From contig NZ_JALOBS010000062.1 in the NCBI RefSeq assembly GCF_023228165.1, positions 1 through 12,687 of the forward strand: a stretch of DNA of 12,687 bases. The letters are read 5' to 3'. The notes beneath the pieces are model-generated. The model was not told the DNA's origin, did no database searches, and was given only the letters and a program-made list of their open reading frames with translations. Made by a program: the position numbers and the translations under genes. This stretch comes from Methylomonas sp. (GTDB lineage: Bacteria; Pseudomonadota; Gammaproteobacteria; Methylococcales; Methylomonadaceae). This document shows, in pieces, positions 1 through 6,381 of the stretch (position 1 is the stretch's first letter; each line of letters opens with the position of its first letter).

Positions 1-149
1 ATGGTGACGTGCTTAACAAAATGCAGGCGTCTGATTTCGGGTATGACATCCATTTTTATCACTCCAGGTTTCTCCGGCAAAAAGCCGGTCATTGAACTAC
101 CTGGGGTGGAAACTTTTCAACGCTCTTCTCCCCAGGACTCTGGAAAGTT

Positions 150-407
150 TTGCACGCCGTTTTGCATGAACTGAACACCAAGAAAAGCTTAATTTGCCCG
201 AGACTTGGCGCTGCGGTTGATTTCATCGTCGACGATGAAAACATGCGGGAAGTTGCCGATTGGATTGCCGAGAATACGCCTTATGATCGGCTGTACTTTT
301 ATGGCGAGAATAGGCACATTCACGTAAGCTACGGTCCTGAACAGAGAAGGAAGTATGTTGATTTAGTAATAATTGAATCGGGGCGACAGGTTCCACGAAA
401 AAGGTAA
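150..407 (+). CDS. M15A-like peptidase C-terminal fragment (probable remnant)
   Basis: An 85-residue reading frame from a TTG. Residues about 19-62 resemble the end of M15A (D-Ala-D-Ala carboxypeptidase-like) domains: GAAVDF, then an REVADWI helix, then PYDRLYFYG and HIHVSYGP, where the last His corresponds to a zinc ligand. The family's first zinc His, three residues before the Gly of GxAxD, appears to be Pro here. The upstream part of the domain is missing: the same frame meets a TGA at 93-95. I read it as a 3' remnant or a short divergent relative rather than an active peptidase. No clear ribosome binding site precedes the TTG. It converges on the Uma2-type gene. The family match is from memory of motif patterns and is tentative. 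Confidence 0.45.
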   Translation: MHAVLHELNTKKSLICPRLGAAVDFIVDDENMREVADWIAENTPYDRLYFYGENRHIHVSYGPEQRRKYVDLVIIESGRQVPRKR

Positions 408-450
408 TAAGCCCCGAAGGCATACCCTTTCGCCATACCCTGTCTCGAAG

Positions 451-478
451 GTCGGGTTAGGTGCAGCCGTGACCCGAC
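451..478. repeat. REP-like palindromic hairpin between convergent genes
   Basis: GTCGGGTTA at 451-459 pairs with TGACCCGAC at 470-478 as a 9-bp stem with one G-T pair and a 10-nt loop. There is no T-tract on either side, so it is not a textbook Rho-independent terminator. A GTCGGGTTA...ACCCGAC unit of this kind is a common dispersed intergenic palindrome in proteobacteria, and its place in the 116-bp gap between two converging genes fits that class. It may still act as an mRNA 3'-end stabiliser or bidirectional barrier. Confidence 0.6.
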
Positions 479-523
479 AATGTAGGGCTCCGAAGTACCT
501 TTAAGCCAAAAAGATACATATAT

Positions 524-1111
524 TCATTGCGACGCTTGATTGCTTAAAAACTCAAGCATCTCTTCATTATGTACCCGAGCATAAATCTCTTCGACCGGCA
601 ATGTCAGGTTAATAGATTCAAAAGTAATTTCATCCCCCAAAAAGTAATGACGAGGTAGCCACGACTCATTTCGCCGTATCACTTGAATATCAACATAATC
701 CTGCTCAATTAGTACATATTCTTGCAAGCTAGGTATATTGATATAAGACAGCAGCTTAATAGTTTCATCTGTTTTACGCGTAGCCTTGGACAACACCTCG
801 ACAATGATGATGGGCGACTGTACGTAATAAGGCTGGGATTCATCAAAGTGACAATCGACACTGACATCGGGATAAAAAAAGCTTGAGCCTACTTTAACTT
901 TCATGTCTGATCCAAACGGTTCGCATGGCGAGTTCTTTAAATGACTCCTGAACTCGGCATAAATATTTCCCGAAATTCTTTCATGATTTGCGCTGGCACC
1001 GGCCATTGCGTAAACACAACCATCAACTAACTCGTGTTTGACATCACTGATTAACTCGCCTTGTAAATAGTCTTCTTCGCTCACCAAATTTGTATTTTTC
1101 AGTTTCAACAC
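524..1111 (-). CDS. Uma2 family (DUF820) PD-(D/E)XK nuclease-like protein
   Basis: A 195-residue protein of typical Uma2/DUF820 length and layout. The N-terminal stretch has EEDYL and HELVDG, followed by HERISGNI near residue 43. The nuclease core shows YPDV (Asp82), IIVEVLS (Glu105) and a Lys-containing segment TRKTDETIKLLSY (Asp115, Lys119), matching the family's restriction-endonuclease-like fold. The section ending in LQEYVLIEQD is also characteristic. The physiological role of Uma2 proteins is largely unknown. The start is GTG at 1111, preceded by a strong Shine-Dalgarno (GGGGGAGG) 9 nt upstream. That signal and a 95-bp gap suggest translation independent of the upstream helicase gene, though it may share its transcript. 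The family assignment is firm; substrate and partner are not known. Confidence 0.88.
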   Translation of the reverse strand: MLKLKNTNLVSEEDYLQGELISDVKHELVDGCVYAMAGASANHERISGNIYAEFRSHLKNSPCEPFGSDMKVKVGSSFFYPDVSVDCHFDESQPYYVQSPIIIVEVLSKATRKTDETIKLLSYINIPSLQEYVLIEQDYVDIQVIRRNESWLPRHYFLGDEITFESINLTLPVEEIYARVHNEEMLEFLSNQASQ

Positions 1112-1206
1112 GGATTGTTACCTCCCCCAACAAAGTCAAATTCTGCCGAAGACATCAATGCGATACCGCGATGAAAAAGGCAAGCATATTGTGAGCAATT
1201 AAAGCC

Positions 1207-4116
1207 CTAGTCATTATTTTCCAAATCATTTAAATCAATGACGCACTTAAATCGCGCAAACGTCCGCATGTCTTCCGTTGCCGACATGGGCTGATAGTCC
1301 GGGTTATTCGCGATCAACTCATAATTGCCTGGTCCAGATTTCTTGACGTATCGTAATAAATACTGATCATCCCCCGATGTATCTTGCCTTTCAATTGCGA
1401 TAATTTGATTGCTGATGCTGCCGGCATGCTCGGGTGTAATCACTTCGAGCAAAAGACAATCCCCATCCTTGATCGGATTTTTGCTGCCGTCCATGGAATT
1501 ACCGGTCGCGTGGGCAATGAAATGTCGTTCGGCATCCAAATGCCCATAATGTTCCGGTAATTCTACCTTGCGAACACTCTCTTCATCGTGTTGGCTAGCT
1601 TTGAAGTGACCACAGGCAATTTTCAAATCCGGAAAGTAAGGAATGCGTTGTTTTCTGGCATTTTCGATACTAATGACATTGGCTTTAGGGGTTGCTTGAA
1701 TTGGCTCATTTTTCTCCGGCCTTGCTTCGTACTGCATATAGCGATAATCGATCAGTTCACCGACGAATTCCAGAAATATGTCGATTTCGGTTTTCGGAAT
1801 ATTGCCTTGGAAAATTAATAGGTCATTTTCGACTTTGAAGAAAGCTCGACTGGCATCCTTCTTATTACCACCCTTCCAAGCATTGATAGGATTGTCCATC
1901 CAGTAACGATGCCATCGCTTTAGATGTTTGTCATCCAGTCGATCGATTGCGCTGAAATGATCCGGTAAATCGGAAAGCAGCGCTCGTCGCCGCTGAATAA
2001 CGTTAAAACTTGTTATGGCCAATTCGGTGGTATCGACCGCATTTTGAAAACCATCAAGCTCTATTAGCGCTTCCAAAAGTACGACTTTATAGGACTTAAT
2101 CAGATTCGTGGTTTCGAGTTCTTTGAAGAAGGCTTGAAAGCTTTGCAAACACTGGCTTTGTTCGGGTGATAGGTCTTGCTCGGAATCGACAAAACTCAGC
2201 CACTGATCATAGTGTTGACGAATAAATTGGACTTCTCCGCCCGCTTGATAAAACTCCGCTAATGTCGGCCGACGCTCTTTTGCTTCTTTCAGCGAATGAT
2301 AAAGCTGTTCCTGGGTATCGATGTTTGTGGCAATCAGTTTTGCCAAAAAATCGATGGCCTCAAGGTCGAAGTTAACGAAACAGCCTTGTGGAAGCGGTAG
2401 CGTATTGGTTTGGACTTGCCTGATAAATTCGCTGCGCGCCTTTTTTGAAACACCGACGTTGAACAAGGCTTCCGGCTTGCGAAAGAAACTTAGATGATTA
2501 CCGATAAAATCCAACACCACTAATTTTTCTTTCTGGATATGAGTCCTAAGCCCTCGCCCCAATTGCTGCAGAAAAATGATTTTGGAATCGGTTGGTCTTA
2601 ACATCAACACCGTATCAATTGCCGGCAAATCCACGCCTTCATTGAACAGATCGACGGAGAAAACGATATCGATTTCAGCCCGTTCCAGTTTTGACAGCGC
2701 ATCGTTACGTCTTACGGCGGAATCGCTATGTACGGAAACCGCTTGATAACCCTGATTCCGAAAATATTCGGCCATGTAATCGGCGTGTTTTTTGGAAATA
2801 CAAAACGCCAATGTTCTGACTTGCTTTACTTCTTCCCAGCGTTTTAATGCATGCTTGGCGCGTGCCTTGGTTGCTAATTTGTTCTGTAGTTGTTCGGGAT
2901 CAAACTTGCCGTTTCGCCAGGGAATGCTTTGGTAATCCACTTCCTGATCGGCAATCCCGTAATAACTGAAAGCAGACAACAAACCAGCATTGATGCCATC
3001 AAACATATCGCGGCGATAAACCAGATTATCATCGCACAGTGCCAGAATATCGGCTTGATCGGTGCGTTCCGGAGTGGCGGTCAAACCCAATAAGAAACGC
3101 GGACGAAAATGTTTCAGTAACTGCCGATAAGTTGGCGCGGAGGCATGATGAAATTCATCGACGACGATGTAATCGAAATGATCGGCCGTAAATTTATGCA
3201 AATGATGCGTTTTACCTAAAGTCTGGATCGAAGCAAACAGCATGTCGGCGTTCAGCTGATTGTCTAGCCCGGTATAGCGCGCCGCATTGTCTTCAGGACG
3301 GATACAGACAAAGGTCTGTGCGGCTTGCGCCAAAATTTCTTCCCGATGGGCGACGAACAACACTTTTTCACTGGCTAACTGCAAGCTGTCAAATGCAGCA
3401 AGCCAGGTTTTACCCAACCCGGTTGCCATAACCACCAGTCCGCGTTTATAGCCGTCATCACGGGTTTGCCTAAGTGCTTTTAGCGCTTGTTTTTGAATGT
3501 CATTGGGTTTGGGCGGGAGTATTACCTCTTCCTGCTCCAAGTCTGGGAAAAGGACAGCCGGTCTGTTTTTAAACTTCTTTTGATAGGCATCTATCCAGTC
3601 ATGCGATAGCCGTTGGGTATTTCCGTGTAAATAGATACGCTCGAATTTTTGGCAAATTTCATCAAATCTAAGCGGATTTTCTTCCCGCTCGACTCTTAAA
3701 TTCCATTCCAGGCCATGATTCAGTGCGGAACTCGAGATATTGCTGGAGCCGACATAAGCATGACCACCCAACTTTCCGTGTTCGTCGGAAAATGTGAAGA
3801 TATAGGCTTTCATGTGAAAGCTTTGTCCATTGTGTGTCTCGAAAACCCGGACATCCGCGCCGGACTCCACCAATAGCAACAAATGGCGTAACGCGACCGG
3901 CTCAGTCACGTTTAGATAATCCCCGGTCAAAATGCGCATCTCAACACCCCGTTCCAGTGCATCCGTCAGGACAGGGAAAATTAGTTGCAGTCCACTTTGC
4001 CGGATGAAAGATACTGTGATGTCGATTCTTTTGGCGGCATTGATGTCATTGATCAGCTTTGGCCGAAAAGGATCGTCGCCGCCGGTAATCAAATGTTGAA
4101 GATTGTTAGCCGTCAT
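1207..4116 (-). CDS. PLD nuclease-like / SF2 helicase / S24 peptidase-like fusion
   Basis: A 969-residue multidomain protein. Residues 1-170 form a phospholipase D-like nuclease domain with one motif: His101-x-Lys103 and GSSN at 123-126, without the canonical Asp, as in BfiI-type PLDs. Residues 200-540 are an SF2 DNA helicase: Walker A ATGLGKT (231-237), DEFH (320-323), TATP (346-349) and QQLGRGLR (517-524). Residues 550-800 are a helical region I cannot assign. Residues 825-960 resemble LexA/UmuD (S24): a Cys835-Gly836 dipeptide like UmuD's cleavage site and GNSMDG with Ser874. My alignment puts Arg922 where LexA has its catalytic Lys. The gene overlaps the methyltransferase stop by 4 bp (ATGA), so translation is probably coupled. 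A role in processing foreign or damaged DNA is inferred; no characterised homologue is recalled. Confidence 0.88.
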   Translation of the reverse strand: MTANNLQHLITGGDDPFRPKLINDINAAKRIDITVSFIRQSGLQLIFPVLTDALERGVEMRILTGDYLNVTEPVALRHLLLLVESGADVRVFETHNGQSFHMKAYIFTFSDEHGKLGGHAYVGSSNISSSALNHGLEWNLRVEREENPLRFDEICQKFERIYLHGNTQRLSHDWIDAYQKKFKNRPAVLFPDLEQEEVILPPKPNDIQKQALKALRQTRDDGYKRGLVVMATGLGKTWLAAFDSLQLASEKVLFVAHREEILAQAAQTFVCIRPEDNAARYTGLDNQLNADMLFASIQTLGKTHHLHKFTADHFDYIVVDEFHHASAPTYRQLLKHFRPRFLLGLTATPERTDQADILALCDDNLVYRRDMFDGINAGLLSAFSYYGIADQEVDYQSIPWRNGKFDPEQLQNKLATKARAKHALKRWEEVKQVRTLAFCISKKHADYMAEYFRNQGYQAVSVHSDSAVRRNDALSKLERAEIDIVFSVDLFNEGVDLPAIDTVLMLRPTDSKIIFLQQLGRGLRTHIQKEKLVVLDFIGNHLSFFRKPEALFNVGVSKKARSEFIRQVQTNTLPLPQGCFVNFDLEAIDFLAKLIATNIDTQEQLYHSLKEAKERRPTLAEFYQAGGEVQFIRQHYDQWLSFVDSEQDLSPEQSQCLQSFQAFFKELETTNLIKSYKVVLLEALIELDGFQNAVDTTELAITSFNVIQRRRALLSDLPDHFSAIDRLDDKHLKRWHRYWMDNPINAWKGGNKKDASRAFFKVENDLLIFQGNIPKTEIDIFLEFVGELIDYRYMQYEARPEKNEPIQATPKANVISIENARKQRIPYFPDLKIACGHFKASQHDEESVRKVELPEHYGHLDAERHFIAHATGNSMDGSKNPIKDGDCLLLEVITPEHAGSISNQIIAIERQDTSGDDQYLLRYVKKSGPGNYELIANNPDYQPMSATEDMRTFARFKCVIDLNDLENND

Positions 4117-4724
4117 TTAATTTGTTTTTTTGCAAAAACATTCAACCAGGTCTGAAAGCCACTTCTTAAAGGTTTTGATTCGGTGAATACTTCTACAACT
4201 TCCAAATCTGCATGTTCAGCAATCAGTTGAGTCATATCGGCGTCAGTGTAATCGTTAAAAAAACGTCCCCGTTCATCAACACGCTCGCCTTCTCCATATT
4301 TAAACGACATGTAAACGATGCCATTCGGTTTCAACGCCTGAGTGATTTTATGCATGACAGAATCCATTTCCGATTTGGGGCAATGTAACAGGCTGGCGCA
4401 GGCCCAGATTCCATCGAATGTTTCTGAATAATCCAGTTCTTGAAACGAACGATTTTCTACCGCTTTGCCGATAAATTCACTGGCGAGTTTTGCTAATGCA
4501 GACGAAGCATCGACAGCGGTGACTGAATATCCATGATTGAGAAAAAAACGGCTGTCACGGCCTGAGCCGCATCCTAAATCCAAGATATGGCCGCCTCGCG
4601 GAATAAGATTTAAGAAAAAATTGCGGATGGTCGAAACATCCAGATCAACGGTTTCCGCGACATATTGCATGGCTTGCGTATTATAGAAATCCAAAGTTAG
4701 ATTTTGGCTTATTGCGTCGACCAA
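4113..4724 (-). CDS. class I SAM-dependent methyltransferase
   Basis: A 203-residue Rossmann-type methyltransferase. The SAM-binding motif I is ILDLGCGSGRDS (Asp49 to Ser58), followed by the acidic residue that binds the SAM ribose in VTAVDAS (Asp72), then SLLHCP (111-116) and ALKPNGIVYMSFKYGE (130-145). The small size and lack of a DNA-methylase catalytic motif (no N/DPPY, no PCQ) suggest a small-molecule or non-canonical substrate. I chose TTG at 4724 over an ATG at 4799: AGGAGG lies 7 nt before the TTG, overlapping the HEPN stop codon, and the extra 25 residues from 4799 read over the HEPN gene in another frame. It ends in a 4-bp overlap with the helicase gene, so the two are probably made together. 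Substrate unknown. Confidence 0.85.
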   Translation of the reverse strand: MVDAISQNLTLDFYNTQAMQYVAETVDLDVSTIRNFFLNLIPRGGHILDLGCGSGRDSRFFLNHGYSVTAVDASSALAKLASEFIGKAVENRSFQELDYSETFDGIWACASLLHCPKSEMDSVMHKITQALKPNGIVYMSFKYGEGERVDERGRFFNDYTDADMTQLIAEHADLEVVEVFTESKPLRSGFQTWLNVFAKKQIK

Positions 4725-4737
4725 AATATAGCCTCCT

Positions 4738-5214
4738 TCAAAGATCGACAGATTTATTGGTGTATGGCTTAATAAACGCAACCACCCTATTAAGTACATC
4801 CAACAGTTGCGTTGCTAATTCGAATGCTTTATTCAAGATTTCCGCTTGTAAATCCGGGTCGTCAGGATAGTCATGCGAAAACGCATTTCTGATTTCCAGC
4901 ATCAACAGCCAATCATCGGCGGAAGGAATCGCGCCGATTTTTTCCAGGCGGTATAACTTGTCGATAAAGGCATTCAAATCACCGGGTTCTTTAGTTAACT
5001 CAAGCGCTGCTGGGAACAGTTTTACGCCCATTAAGTCTTGGAGCTTACCGTAACGTGTGGAAAATTGATCTAGTATGGCGAGTTCAATATCGTTTAATTG
5101 GGCTAAAGAGTGCTCTGAAAATGGCAGATGCGGTTGTAACTCTGTCATTGCCCACTGTAGACGGTTGGCGTGACGCTTACAGGCTTTTAGGATTTCACCA
5201 TTGGCTTCAATCAT
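4738..5214 (-). CDS. HEPN-domain protein, HepT-like toxin
   Basis: A 158-residue, mostly helical protein. RNAFSHDY at 109-116 is the RX4HXY signature of HepT toxins: Arg109 and His114 would form the ribonuclease site, and Tyr116 matches the tyrosine that the partner nucleotidyltransferase AMPylates in the characterised HepT-MntA (type VII) system of Shewanella oneidensis. It begins inside the stop codon of the nucleotidyltransferase gene (ATGA overlap), the usual coupled arrangement of HEPN/MNT pairs. It is somewhat longer than the ~130-140 residues common in HepT. The neighbour and motif support the toxin assignment; activity is inferred. Alternatively it could be a nucleotide-sensing HEPN subunit serving the methyltransferase and helicase encoded just downstream. 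Confidence 0.82.
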   Translation of the reverse strand: MIEANGEILKACKRHANRLQWAMTELQPHLPFSEHSLAQLNDIELAILDQFSTRYGKLQDLMGVKLFPAALELTKEPGDLNAFIDKLYRLEKIGAIPSADDWLLMLEIRNAFSHDYPDDPDLQAEILNKAFELATQLLDVLNRVVAFIKPYTNKSVDL

Positions 5215-5519
5215 TCCAGTAGAACCCCAGTTTGTTTGGCAATACGATAAACAGGTAAATCGGTTTGGCTATTGGGTCTATGCAAAACTACATCAATTTT
5301 TTGTTCACCGATTTTTTTATGCAGATCACGTAGAAATTGCAATTTGGCAAATACCAAGTCAGCAGCATTATCTATTGATGGCTCTATATATAAATCTATA
5401 TCGCCCCCTTTAGCTTGATCATTGACTCTTGAACCAAATAACCACACACGCGATTCGGTGCCAAAATATTTTGCAGTGCTTTCGCATATAAGGTGTTTTT
5501 GTAGGGTTGTTAAGCGCAT
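5211..5519 (-). CDS. MNT-type nucleotidyltransferase, MntA-like antitoxin
   Basis: A 102-residue minimal nucleotidyltransferase. The core is LFGSRVNDQAKGGDIDLYIE: GSR at 29-31, the metal-binding pair Asp40 and Asp42, and the third acidic residue Asp76 in QKIDVVLH. In HepT-MntA systems this enzyme transfers AMP to a HEPN tyrosine and silences the toxin. I start at ATG 5519; the longer frame to 5687 overlaps the upstream gene in another frame and its extra 56 residues do not look like this family. The gene starts 13 bp after the UPF0175-like stop and overlaps the HEPN start by 4 bp. No strong Shine-Dalgarno is visible before 5519, so coupling to the upstream gene is plausible. Confidence 0.86.
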   Translation of the reverse strand: MRLTTLQKHLICESTAKYFGTESRVWLFGSRVNDQAKGGDIDLYIEPSIDNAADLVFAKLQFLRDLHKKIGEQKIDVVLHRPNSQTDLPVYRIAKQTGVLLE

Positions 5520-5532
5520 AAACTGATCAAAT

Positions 5533-5778
5533 TTATTTAAGCAAACGGGTCGTATGCATATCTTCAAATACGCATTCTTCAGCCAAGATGTAGCCTTGAT
5601 TAAAATGCTCCAGCAAGCGGCTTTTAAAGCTTTCAAAATCCAGGCCAGCCATATGGGCTGCGCAGGCAAAATTAATTTTTTGGGCATGATAAAGACTGGC
5701 CGCCAGAAAGAATTCTGCTACTGAACTACTCAGCAACTGCAAAATGTCATCAAATTCGGGTTGCAGTTGGATGTTCAT
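5533..5778 (-). CDS. UPF0175-like small protein, possible antitoxin/DNA-binding
   Basis: An 81-residue protein with the UPF0175 layout: an N-terminal strand, then EFFLAASLYHAQKINFACAA, where the A.LY...KI...AA pattern is typical, followed by a helix-turn-helix-like MAGLDFESFKSRLLEH and an acidic tail. UPF0175 proteins are commonly found beside toxin or nucleotidyltransferase genes and are thought to bind DNA. I prefer ATG 5778 over GTG 5781 because AGGA sits 4 nt before the ATG. It is the first gene of the leftward cluster, the usual place for an autoregulating antitoxin. The role is inferred from family habit; it might repress the whole cluster. Confidence 0.68.
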   Translation of the reverse strand: MNIQLQPEFDDILQLLSSSVAEFFLAASLYHAQKINFACAAHMAGLDFESFKSRLLEHFNQGYILAEECVFEDMHTTRLLK

Positions 5779-6043
5779 CACGTCCTATTTTCAATTTTAT
5801 TTAAAGGTTCAAGCAAAATAGAGTCATGGGGGCGATTGTTCCATACACGTTCGCTATAGTCACCAAAACGGTAAAACACATACTAGAAACGATGGAAAAG
5901 TTGGGTAATCGCTATCGAAAAACCGAAAACAATTCTCGATAGTTTCCGAAAGTTCGTTGCATGATTACACGGGAATTACACGCAATCAGTATCGGAACAA
6001 ATTTAAAGCAGCCCCTTATTCTGGCAAACTATTGAAACTGATA
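5779..6043. promoter_or_regulatory. upstream region of the leftward operon
   Basis: No convincing gene is present. The leftward operon's promoter must be here if the five genes form one transcript, but I could not pick a good -35/-10 pair. A 7-bp inverted repeat, CTATCGA (5912-5918) and TCGATAG (5936-5942), lies about 135-165 bp before the first start codon and is a possible operator. AGGA at 5783-5786 is the Shine-Dalgarno of the first gene. Confidence 0.35.
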
Positions 6044-6051
6044 GGTTTAAA

Positions 6052-6100
6052 TGGTGCCGGCAATAGGAATCGAACCTACGACCTTCGCGTTACGAGTGCG
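6052..6100 (-). other. attachment site: 3' part of a tRNA-Thr(CGU) gene
   Basis: Read on the minus strand this is the last ~49 nt of a tRNA: anticodon loop CTCGTAA (anticodon CGU), then AAGGTCGTAGGTTCGATTCC with a proper T-arm, the acceptor strand and an encoded CCA. It closely matches the 3' part of E. coli thrW as I remember it. The D-arm and 5' acceptor strand are absent, and the 5' half of the anticodon stem pairs poorly, so the break lies at the anticodon stem. The integrase gene starts 282 bp to the right. This is the duplicated att half left at the end of an integrated element; it cannot make a functional tRNA. Confidence 0.85.
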
Positions 6101-6213
6101 GTTTAAATAAAAAGCGTCGGCAATTGTCGGTAAGTATAGGCAAATCAAATCAATAACTTAATAGATTGTTGTTGTCGATGCTTACCGAGAAAAAACGGTG
6201 TTTTTTATGGCTG

Positions 6214-6245
6214 AGTGGATCATTAGTGGATCATTGGAATATAAT
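6214..6245 (+). promoter_or_regulatory. candidate integrase promoter with tandem 11-bp repeats
   Basis: AGTGGATCATT occurs twice head to tail (6214-6224, 6225-6235), ending 4 bp before a perfect TATAAT at 6240-6245. The repeats cover where a -35 element would be, and no good TTGACA is present. This suggests an activator or operator site, or integrase arm-type sites that also control int, which starts about 137 bp downstream. Confidence 0.45.
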
Positions 6246-6264
6246 CAAAGCCCACAAACAAAAC

Positions 6265-6297
6265 GGGCCTGAAGGTGTTACCAGCACCCTCAAGCCC
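6265..6297 (+). promoter_or_regulatory. long hairpin in the integrase leader
   Basis: GGGCCTGAAGGTG (6265-6277) and CACCCTCAAGCCC (6285-6297) are complementary at 11 of 13 positions around a 7-nt loop. No T-run follows on the plus strand, so a simple terminator for rightward transcription is unlikely; on the minus strand a T-rich GTTTTGTTTG follows, so it could stop leftward transcription leaving the element. It may also act as a leader structure for int. Confidence 0.4.
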
Positions 6298-6381
6298 TGA
6301 CCGATTCACTTAACGAACAGGGTTAAGCAATGGCTGAAAGCATCATATCAAAATGCTGTTTGCTGTCCCATAGGCGGGAAC

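Noticed and set aside
1..174. Open plus-strand frame from an ATG at base 1
   Set aside because: 57 codons, no recognisable domain and it crosses inverted repeats; it also overlaps the M15A-like frame. The window edge prevents judging it.
4725..4799. N-terminal extension of the methyltransferase to ATG 4799
   Set aside because: It reads over the end of the HEPN gene in another frame, while TTG 4724 has an AGGAGG at ideal distance.
5520..5687. N-terminal extension of the nucleotidyltransferase to 5687
   Set aside because: The extra residues overlap the UPF0175-like gene and do not resemble the family; minimal MNT enzymes start near the helix before GSR.
6052..6100. Functional tRNA gene
   Set aside because: The 5' acceptor strand and D-arm are missing, so it cannot fold as a tRNA.
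6265..6297. Rho-independent terminator for rightward transcription
   Set aside because: The stem is good but no T-run follows on the plus strand; listed instead as a leader hairpin.
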